Assembly (NCBI GenBank): GCA_964534905.1
Contig: CAZHPZ010000039.1
Span: 1-10,994 of the forward strand
From: RGIG4608 sp964534905
GTDB taxonomy: Bacteria > Bacillota > Clostridia > Oscillospirales > CAG-272
DNA length: 10,994 nt
Direction of reading: 5' to 3'
The stretch's first letter is position 1, and the number at the start of each line of letters is the position of its first letter. Under the pieces are notes generated by a model. The model was given only the letters and a program-made list of their open reading frames with translations, was not told where the DNA came from and did not search any database. Positions 6,477 through 10,994 of the stretch are shown piece by piece. The position numbers were made by a program, and so were the translations under genes.

Positions 6477-7261
6477 AAATATTTACCTCCAAATCTCGTA
6501 ACATTAGATTCTTCGGGATTTTTAATGTCGGGATATCTTGAATCTTCAAATATTACATTACCGATATGCTTACTGTCATTTAAAAGTCCCGCCTCTTCAA
6601 GCCGTCTTTCCGTTTCCTTAGCCGTTCCGACACTTCCGTCAAAGACAAGCACGCCCTCTCCGAGAACACGCGATATTTCTTTTCTCACAAATGGATAATG
6701 CGTGCACCCGAGCACTACCGCATCGATATTTTCGTGTTTCAGCGGCTCCAGAGTATTCTCCAGAAATTCCCTCAGTTCGTCGCTTGAGGTATCCCCACGC
6801 TCCACAAATTCCACAAGCCCCGGGCATGCGAACGGTATAACACGGGCATGCTCGGAATATCTTCCGAGCAAGGAAGCGAATTTTTCCTGTGCAAGAGTAA
6901 GCGGCGTCGCAAGCACGGCAACCGTAGGATGCTCACCGCAAAGTGCTGCAGGCTTCAAGGCAGGCTCAACTCCGACGATTATATCATTCGGATATCTGTC
7001 TCTCAGCTCTCGTGCCGCAGCGCTCGTGGCGGTGTTACACGCTATAACGCACGCCTTAATATCCTCTTTTTTCAGCTTCTCATAAACGGCGAATGTAAGC
7101 TTCCGTACCTCTTCAACACTCTTCATACCGTAAGGTGCATTGGCACAATCGCCTAAATACATGAAATTTTCATTCGGAAGCCGTTTAACAAGCTCGCTGA
7201 GAACACTTATTCCACCGAGCCCGGAATCAAAAACGGCAATGTACTTTTCCTTTTCCGTCAT
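6467..7261 (-). CDS. murI: Glutamate racemase MurI
   Basis: It converts L-glutamate to D-glutamate, the second residue of the peptidoglycan stem peptide, and acts in the cytosol without a cofactor. In the 264 residues the two-cysteine active site is complete. FDSGLGG (11-17) carries the first catalytic Asp region, NAPYG (41-45) binds substrate, ACNTATSAA (74-82) has catalytic Cys75, and LGCTHYPF (184-191) has Cys186 and His188. Length is normal for the family, with a tail of about 30 residues after the fold ending in KYLCR. The start ATG 7261 has AGAGG 7 bases upstream. It lies about 120 bases downstream of rpmE beyond a hairpin and overlaps hflX. I saw no strong promoter before it, so it may depend on read-through or a weak local promoter. 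Confidence 0.97.
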   Translation of the reverse strand: MTEKEKYIAVFDSGLGGISVLSELVKRLPNENFMYLGDCANAPYGMKSVEEVRKLTFAVYEKLKKEDIKACVIACNTATSAAARELRDRYPNDIIVGVEPALKPAALCGEHPTVAVLATPLTLAQEKFASLLGRYSEHARVIPFACPGLVEFVERGDTSSDELREFLENTLEPLKHENIDAVVLGCTHYPFVRKEISRVLGEGVLVFDGSVGTAKETERRLEEAGLLNDSKHIGNVIFEDSRYPDIKNPEESNVTRFGGKYLCR

Positions 7262-7316
7262 TTCAAACCTCTACAAATCAAGCAAATACAAGCATACTGT
7301 GATGAAAACACAAATA

Positions 7317-7352
7317 GGGCAAGCGTGTGCCGAAAAAGCACATCTCTTGCCC
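7317..7352 (-). terminator. Two-tier hairpin between rpmE and murI
   Basis: On the minus strand GGGCAAG pairs with CTTGCCC (7 bases). Inside it TGTGC pairs with GCACA around a TTTTTCG loop, with small unpaired bases between the two stems (AGA and CG). The sequence after it, TATTTGTGTTTT, is a broken U-tract. It begins 28 bases after the rpmE stop, the position expected for a terminator that attenuates rather than blocks transcription into murI. Confidence 0.6.
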
Positions 7353-7379
7353 GTAGTTTGCGAATGTACCGATTTTGAA

Positions 7380-7589
7380 TTATCTTGCGCTAGCCTGCAA
7401 TCTCTTCTTGAATTTATCAACTCTACCGCCGGCGTCAACAAACTTCTGCTTACCGGTAAAGAAAGGATGACACTTAGAGCAAATTTCAACTCTTACTTCT
7501 CCGCCCTTTGTGGACTTTGTTGTAACTGTTTCACCACAAGCACACTTAATTGTAACTTCCTCATACTTAGGATGGATACCTGTCTTCAT
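7380..7589 (-). CDS. rpmE: 50S ribosomal protein L31, zinc-binding type
   Basis: Small protein of the large ribosomal subunit at the bridge to the small subunit. The 69 residues match the family from MKTGIHPKYEEVTI through ICSKCHPFFTGKQKFVD and GGRVDKFKKR. Four cysteines (16, 18, 37, 40) sit where the zinc ligands of the C+ form are, so this is the zinc-containing paralogue rather than the zinc-free YtiA/RpmE2 type. The start ATG 7589 has GAGGTG about 8 bases upstream. It has its own consensus promoter and a hairpin downstream, so it is probably largely its own transcript. It occupies the place right after sigE where many sporeformers carry sigG. Confidence 0.97.
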   Translation of the reverse strand: MKTGIHPKYEEVTIKCACGETVTTKSTKGGEVRVEICSKCHPFFTGKQKFVDAGGRVDKFKKRLQASAR

Positions 7590-7635
7590 TTTATTTACAC
7601 CTCACTTTTTAGCAAAATTATTCACATTGCATATG

Positions 7636-7664
7636 ATTATAACATATAAATTTATATTTTGCAA
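7636..7664 (-). promoter_or_regulatory. Sigma-A promoter of rpmE
   Basis: On the minus strand TTGCAA (7659-7664), a 17-base spacer and a perfect TATAAT (7636-7641). Transcription should begin near 7629, giving a leader of about 40 bases. The spacer contains a perfect 14-base AT palindrome (ATATAAATTTATAT, 7645-7658). I see no Zur-type operator despite the zinc-binding product. Confidence 0.85.
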
Positions 7665-7682
7665 TAGTTTTTTTGAATTTTT

Positions 7683-8453
7683 TCAAATTTTATTTTCTAT
7701 CTCCGCTTTTAACTGCAAAATTATCTTTTTTTCAAGTCTGGATATGTACGATTGCGATATTCCGAGCTCATCCGCAACATCCTTTTGCGTCATCTCCCGT
7801 CTGCCGAAAAGTCCGTATCTCATTTCTATAATCGTTCTCTCACGCTCGTTCAGTTTAAGCACCGCTTCCCTTATTATTCTTCTCTCCTCCGCCTGCTCAA
7901 GCTCATACGAAACGCTATCCTCCTCGCTTCCCAAAACATCCGAAAGCAAAAGCTCGTTTCCGTCCCAATCCACATTGAGCGGCTCGTCAATCGACACCTC
8001 GCCTCTTTGTGAGCTGTTCTTTCTTATATACATAAGTATTTCATTTTCTATACAACGTGATGCGTATGTGGCAAGCTTTATATTTTTATCCGAGCGGAAC
8101 GTATTTATAGCCTTGATAAGCCCGAGCGTTCCTATGGACACAAGATCCTCAATACCTATCCCGGTGCTTTCAAACTTTTTCGCTATATATACAACAAGAC
8201 GCAAATTATGCTCTATCAGCATGTCTCTCGCACTCGGATCTATATCGAGGTTGTCAATGCATTCGGTCTCCTCATCCCTCGTAAGCGGAGCGGGAAGCAC
8301 ATCGGGACCGTTAACATAGTATATTTCTCCCTCAGACATTTTCCGCGCCACACGTGCAAGCACAACCCTAACCTCAAAGCAAAAACGCTTCAGATTTCCC
8401 ACAGTACACCTATATAAACCGCGCATTACATTCTTTATCCTTTTTTCAGACAT
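7683..8453 (-). CDS. sigE: Sporulation sigma factor SigE precursor (pro-sigma-E)
   Basis: Early mother-cell sigma factor, made as an inactive precursor and cleaved by SpoIIGA after asymmetric division. The mature part is highly typical. LIEHNLRLVVYIAKKFESTG lies at 79-98 and IEDLVSIGTLGLIKAINTF at 101-119. KLATYASRCIENEILMYIRK (126-145) is the -10-reading region, and SIDEPLNVDWDGNELLLSDV spans 154-173. The region 4 helix-turn-helix is TQKDVADELGISQSYISRLE (222-241). The processing region is recognisable as GEIYYVNGPDVLPAPL, so cleavage should fall near residues 43-45. That makes a pro-sequence of about 44 residues, against about 27 in Bacillus subtilis; it is basic and hydrophobic. The start ATG 8453 has GGAG 7 bases upstream; a later ATG at codon 10 has no site. 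It follows spoIIGA by 30 bases and is probably cotranscribed. Confidence 0.96.
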   Translation of the reverse strand: MSEKRIKNVMRGLYRCTVGNLKRFCFEVRVVLARVARKMSEGEIYYVNGPDVLPAPLTRDEETECIDNLDIDPSARDMLIEHNLRLVVYIAKKFESTGIGIEDLVSIGTLGLIKAINTFRSDKNIKLATYASRCIENEILMYIRKNSSQRGEVSIDEPLNVDWDGNELLLSDVLGSEEDSVSYELEQAEERRIIREAVLKLNERERTIIEMRYGLFGRREMTQKDVADELGISQSYISRLEKKIILQLKAEIENKI

Positions 8454-8483
8454 ATCTATCTCCGTAAACCATTTAATTAAAAA

Positions 8484-9344
8484 TCACATAAGACTTCTCT
8501 CCGGCACTATAGCCTCGTACTCCGAAAATGACGCTACATCAACAAAAGCCACGTATACATCAAGCTCCTTTGTGTTTTTCCCTTCAAGCGCCTTGACGCT
8601 TTTGAACCTCAATGACGGCAAGAGCGTACTGCCTCCTATTGCTCTGCTCGGAATAAGGCGTATTCTTGAGGCAACACAAACGGGCATTCCGTCTATTTCC
8701 GATTTAGCCGACAGAGACTCGTATGCCTCGGTATCAATAACATCTCGGCAAGCCTCAAGCGAGGCGAATATCACCGCCTTGCCGCTTATGGGCTCAACAG
8801 CCAAATTTCCGCTGTCGACGAGAGCATGCAATATAACCATCGCTCCGTTCTCCTCTATTTCAATATATACATCCCTCTTATTCGCCGACGAATGCAAAAA
8901 TCTTCCGCCGCGAATTGTGAACAGCGAGGAGACGAGTGCAAGCAAGGCGAACACCCAAACATTTATTCCGTCTTCCGCTCCCATTTCTCCCGAAAGAAAA
9001 TCAAATTCGTTAAAAAGAGAAAAAAGAGCCGTCATAATTCCGCCGAGAAGCACGGATGCCAAAGCATATACAAACGTAAACCTTAAAAATCGCCAAGCAT
9101 TCACACCGCGACCGCAATATGCCACGCCGCACATAGCGATAAGTACAAAAATATCCAAAGCAAGTGCCCAAGGTTGCTTAATATGTAAGAAAAGCGAAGC
9201 GACGGCATATACGCCTCCAATGACAGACGCCAATGCGGCACGAAGCGTGGGTAATTTTCTATGTAAAATCAGGCAGGATATATAAAACGATAAAAAATCC
9301 ATACTGAAATTTATAAGAAACAGCAGATCACCGTAAACTATCAT
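8484..9344 (-). CDS. spoIIGA: Sporulation sigma-E processing peptidase SpoIIGA
   Basis: Membrane-embedded aspartic protease that removes the pro-sequence of sigma-E in the mother cell when signalled by SpoIIR from the forespore. The 286-residue protein has five membrane segments in the first half (about 2-26, 34-55, 60-78, 86-111, 129-146). A soluble C-terminal protease domain follows, with the catalytic Asp177 in ALVDSGN and downstream EPISGKAVIF. The frame is open to ATG 9359, but the GGGGG ribosome binding site (9353-9357) lies inside that extension, 8 bases before ATG 9344. Starting there gives MIVYGDLLFLINFSMDFL, which aligns with the usual MKIYLD-type N-terminus. It pairs with sigE, its substrate, as in all spoIIG operons. 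Confidence 0.95.
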   Translation of the reverse strand: MIVYGDLLFLINFSMDFLSFYISCLILHRKLPTLRAALASVIGGVYAVASLFLHIKQPWALALDIFVLIAMCGVAYCGRGVNAWRFLRFTFVYALASVLLGGIMTALFSLFNEFDFLSGEMGAEDGINVWVFALLALVSSLFTIRGGRFLHSSANKRDVYIEIEENGAMVILHALVDSGNLAVEPISGKAVIFASLEACRDVIDTEAYESLSAKSEIDGMPVCVASRIRLIPSRAIGGSTLLPSLRFKSVKALEGKNTKELDVYVAFVDVASFSEYEAIVPERSLM

Positions 9345-9352
9345 TTTTTCAT

Positions 9353-9357
9353 CCCCC
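9353..9357 (-). promoter_or_regulatory. Ribosome binding site that selects the spoIIGA start
   Basis: GGGGG followed by AT on the minus strand, 8 bases before ATG 9344. It would be inside the gene if ATG 9359 were used, so the shorter protein is preferred. Confidence 0.7.
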
Positions 9358-9373
9358 ATGAGATTTCAGATAA

Positions 9374-9406
9374 ATTATATTACAACGCGAGAGAAAATAT
9401 TGTCAA
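9374..9406 (-). promoter_or_regulatory. spoIIG-type promoter of spoIIGA-sigE (long spacer)
   Basis: On the minus strand a perfect TTGACA (9401-9406) and a perfect TATAAT (9374-9379) are separated by 21 bases instead of 17. The Bacillus subtilis spoIIG promoter is known for a 22-base spacing that sigma-A polymerase uses only with phosphorylated Spo0A. The -35 overlaps TGTCAAA (9401-9407, plus strand), one mismatch from the TGNCGAA Spo0A box. An alternative -10, TAATAT (9377-9382), would give an 18-base spacer with a poorer match. Confidence 0.65.
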
Positions 9407-9433
9407 AGTATGAAATAAATTTCAAAAAACTTA

Positions 9434-9462
9434 TTTACTTATCTCATCCTTTGTGATAAAAT
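9434..9462 (+). promoter_or_regulatory. Distal candidate promoter of the aspartate kinase gene
   Basis: TTTACT (9434-9439), a 17-base spacer and TAAAAT (9457-9462) preceded by TGA, giving an extended -10. Transcription would start near 9469, leaving a leader of about 80 bases that contains the second candidate promoter. Four of six and five of six consensus matches; weaker support than the proximal site's -10. Confidence 0.45.
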
Positions 9463-9473
9463 GAAGCGTATGA

Positions 9474-9502
9474 CTGACGAAATTCAAATTCGTACATATA
9501 AT
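9474..9502 (+). promoter_or_regulatory. Proximal promoter of the aspartate kinase gene
   Basis: CTGACG (9474-9479), a 17-base spacer and a perfect TATAAT (9497-9502). The start would be near 9509, giving a 40-base leader, too short for a lysine riboswitch or T-box. The weak -35 overlaps an exact Spo0A-box match and a dyad fills the spacer, so this promoter may be regulated. Confidence 0.6.
9475..9481 (+). promoter_or_regulatory. Candidate Spo0A box
   Basis: TGACGAA matches the 0A-box consensus TGNCGAA exactly. It overlaps the -35 of the proximal kinase promoter and lies about 110 bases upstream of the predicted spoIIGA start site. A 7-base motif occurs by chance fairly often, so weight comes only from its position next to a spoIIG promoter. 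Confidence 0.4.
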
Positions 9503-9548
9503 ATTGTTGAATTGATTTTTCTTTTCATCTCTAAAAGGAGCTGACCAA

Positions 9549-10862
9549 ATGTTAAAGGTAGTAAAATTCGGAGGCACATCATTGGCCGATGCCGAGCATT
9601 TCAAGAGAGTGGCAAGCATAATAAATGCAGATCCCGACAGAAAATTCGTAGTAGCCTCCGCCCCCGGAAAAAGACATTTTTCCGATGATAAGGTAACCGA
9701 TATGCTTTATCACTGCTATAATATGATACGAAGTAAAGAGGATATATCGGACTACTACGGCAATATATGCGACAGATATATGGGCATAATCCGATCTCTC
9801 GGACTTGATTTTGATATACGGGGCGAGCTCGAATATATAAAGAATGCTATGATGCTTCGCTCGGGCAGTGATTTTGCGGCGAGCAGAGGCGAATATCTTA
9901 ACAGCCTGATACTTGCTAAATATCTGGGCTTTGATTTCATAGATGCCGAAAACGTAATATTCTTCAAGGAGGACGGAAGTTTCGATGAGGAAAAGACAAA
10001 TGAAGCGATGAAGCAAGAGCTTGCGTTGCACAAAAACGCCGTCATTCCCGGATTTTACGGAAGCATGCCGAACGGCACGATAAAAACGTTTACCCGCGGC
10101 GGATCGGATATTACGGGCTCGATCGTAGCTCGTGCGGCGGGAGCAGATCTTTACGAGAACTGGACGGACGTTTCGGGATTTCTTATGGCAGATCCGCGTA
10201 TAGTAAGCGACCCCCTGCCTATAAAGGAGGTAACGTACAAGGAGCTTAGAGAGCTTTCTTATATGGGAGCCTCGGTGCTTCACGAGGATTCTATATTCCC
10301 TGTTCAAAAGGAAGGAATACCGATAAATATACGAAACACAAATGCTCCCGAGGATGAGGGTACTGTGATTTTGCCGTTTGCCGGCAGTGACGCCGTCACC
10401 CGTGTCATTACGGGAATCGCGGGCAAGCGCGGTTTCTCGGTGGTTAACGTTGAGAAAAACCGTATGGGAGGCGAATTCGGATTTGCGGCAAGAGTATTCG
10501 CCTGCCTTGACAAATACAATATACACTGCGAGCACCTTGCATCCGGAATAGATTCCATGAGTATGCTCGTAAGCTCCGAGGAGCTGAACAGGCAAGCAGA
10601 TGACTTCATCGCCGAGCTTCATATGAAAACGGACGCAGATAACATAAATGTCGAAACCGGTCTTGCACTTATAGCGGTAGTCGGACGCAGTATGAAGGGT
10701 GCCGTCGGAACAGCCTCAAGAGTATTCAATGCAATATCACATGCAGGAGTTAATGTGAAAATGATAGACCAAGGCTCATCCGAGCTTAATATTGTAGTTA
10801 CGGTAAAAGAGGCCGATTATGAGAAATCCGTAAGAGCCATTTACGAGGAATTTATAAAATAA
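9549..10862 (+). CDS. Aspartate kinase (aspartokinase) with C-terminal ACT domains
   Basis: It phosphorylates L-aspartate to aspartyl-4-phosphate, the first step toward lysine, threonine, methionine, diaminopimelate and dipicolinate. The 437 residues start with the kinase motif KFGGTS (6-11) and SAPGKRHFSDDKVTDML (37-53). SRGEYLNS lies at 112-119, PGFYG at 167-171, and TRGGSDITG (182-190) and ENWTDVSGFLMADPR (203-217) are the nucleotide- and aspartate-binding segments. Two ACT regulatory domains follow, at about 285-350 and 372-437. The layout and the SAPGKR segment resemble the monofunctional aspartokinase III (ThrD/YclM) of Bacillus; the allosteric ligand cannot be told from sequence. The start ATG 9549 has AAGGAG 8 bases upstream. 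It is divergent from spoIIGA, is followed by a good terminator, and appears to be a single-gene transcript. Confidence 0.96.
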   Translation: MLKVVKFGGTSLADAEHFKRVASIINADPDRKFVVASAPGKRHFSDDKVTDMLYHCYNMIRSKEDISDYYGNICDRYMGIIRSLGLDFDIRGELEYIKNAMMLRSGSDFAASRGEYLNSLILAKYLGFDFIDAENVIFFKEDGSFDEEKTNEAMKQELALHKNAVIPGFYGSMPNGTIKTFTRGGSDITGSIVARAAGADLYENWTDVSGFLMADPRIVSDPLPIKEVTYKELRELSYMGASVLHEDSIFPVQKEGIPINIRNTNAPEDEGTVILPFAGSDAVTRVITGIAGKRGFSVVNVEKNRMGGEFGFAARVFACLDKYNIHCEHLASGIDSMSMLVSSEELNRQADDFIAELHMKTDADNINVETGLALIAVVGRSMKGAVGTASRVFNAISHAGVNVKMIDQGSSELNIVVTVKEADYEKSVRAIYEEFIK

Positions 10863-10871
10863 AATCATAAA

Positions 10872-10903
10872 GAGCGGGCTTTTTGAAGTCCGCTCAATTT
10901 TTT
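10872..10903 (+). terminator. Intrinsic terminator of the aspartate kinase gene
   Basis: A 10-base stem (10872-10881 with 10886-10895, one G-U pair) around a 4-base TTTG loop, followed by AA and a run of seven T. It starts 10 bases after the stop codon and separates the kinase from the strong promoter downstream. Confidence 0.9.
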
Positions 10904-10925
10904 AAAAATAATTTTAAAAAAGCTA

Positions 10926-10953
10926 TTGACAATTGATTTTTTTGTGGTATAAT
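10926..10953 (+). promoter_or_regulatory. Strong sigma-A promoter, probably for rplJ-rplL
   Basis: Perfect TTGACA (10926-10931) and perfect TATAAT (10948-10953) with a 16-base spacer and an extended -10 (TGG before TATAAT). The predicted start is near 10960, just before the L10 leader sequence. No coding region begins before the window ends. Confidence 0.9.
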
Positions 10954-10960
10954 ACTTGTG

Positions 10961-10994
10961 TTATCCAAAGACAGCAGGTTCCGGTAAAGGCGAA
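10961..10994 (+). ncRNA. Ribosomal protein L10 leader, 5' part (truncated by window edge)
   Basis: The transcript begins TTATCCAAAGACAGCAGG and then TTCCGG-TAAAGG-CGAA. The AGACAGCAGG element, which in L10 leaders pairs with a later CCTGCCGAGGT segment, is the recognisable part. This leader binds L10 (with L12) and represses rplJ-rplL, the stalk proteins. Only the 5' side of the fold is visible, so the call rests on motif memory plus the strong promoter placed directly before it. Confidence 0.7.

Noticed and set aside
7669..7692. AT-rich inverted repeat after sigE as a terminator
   Set aside because: The arms are only about 6 bases of A/T pairs and are followed by A, not T, in the direction of sigE transcription.
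7510..8319. Plus-strand open frame of 269 codons opposite rpmE and sigE
   Set aside because: It is antisense to two secure genes; the Ser/Ile-rich translation reflects the reverse complement of sigE codons.
9509..9548. Lysine riboswitch or T-box in the aspartate kinase leader
   Set aside because: The leader is 40-80 bases long, with no conserved core and no terminator hairpin before the start codon.
9579..10622. Minus-strand open frame of 347 codons opposite the aspartate kinase
   Set aside because: It is entirely antisense to a complete kinase with catalytic motifs and ACT domains, and has no domain of its own.
1..10994. CRISPR array, insertion sequence, phage genes or a defence system
   Set aside because: No spaced direct repeats, transposase motifs, flanking inverted repeats or target duplications were seen. 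Apart from the unknown membrane protein, every gene kept belongs to a recognised housekeeping, sporulation or enzyme family.

Overview
This window reads as the chromosomal core of an endospore-forming, moderately low-G+C Bacillota, most likely a member of Clostridia. The reasons are a spoIIGA-sigE sporulation pair, strong GGAGG-type ribosome binding sites, sigma-A promoters close to consensus, and a Clostridia-style short peptide deformylase. I see no insertion sequence, phage, CRISPR or rRNA/tRNA gene. Almost everything from 1 to 9344 is on the minus strand; the right end (9549 onward) is on the plus strand. No stretch longer than about 300 bases lacks a gene.

Reading in the direction of minus-strand transcription (right to left): spoIIGA and sigE (membrane protease and mother-cell sigma factor of early sporulation) are followed by rpmE (ribosomal protein L31, with its own consensus promoter and a downstream hairpin). 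Then come murI (glutamate racemase), hflX (ribosome-associated GTPase, overlapping murI by 10 bases), yigZ (IMPACT family), dnaG (primase), rpoD (housekeeping sigma factor, 2 bases after dnaG) and a four-helix membrane protein of unknown function. The dnaG-rpoD pair is the conserved macromolecular-synthesis core. A perfect hairpin closes this run at 847-875. Beyond it lies a GNAT acetyltransferase gene with an intact promoter and ribosome binding site but an in-frame amber codon at codon 13, then the first 33 codons of a peptide deformylase that leaves the window at its left edge.

The divergent region 9345-9548 drives spoIIGA leftward and an ACT-domain aspartate kinase rightward. It carries a spoIIG-like promoter (TTGACA, 21-base spacer, TATAAT) and one exact Spo0A-box match over the -35 of the kinase promoter. 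I infer a possible link between sporulation entry and aspartate-pathway flux, which supplies diaminopimelate and dipicolinate. The kinase ends in a good terminator, and the last 70 bases hold a strong promoter and the beginning of what I recognise as a ribosomal protein L10 leader, so rplJ-rplL should start just beyond the right edge.

Overall this is a largely ordinary housekeeping/sporulation region. I did not find a clearly new system. The points most worth checking are the amber-interrupted GNAT gene, the unusual spoIIGA/aspartokinase control region, the absence of sigG next to sigE, and the unknown membrane protein behind rpoD.
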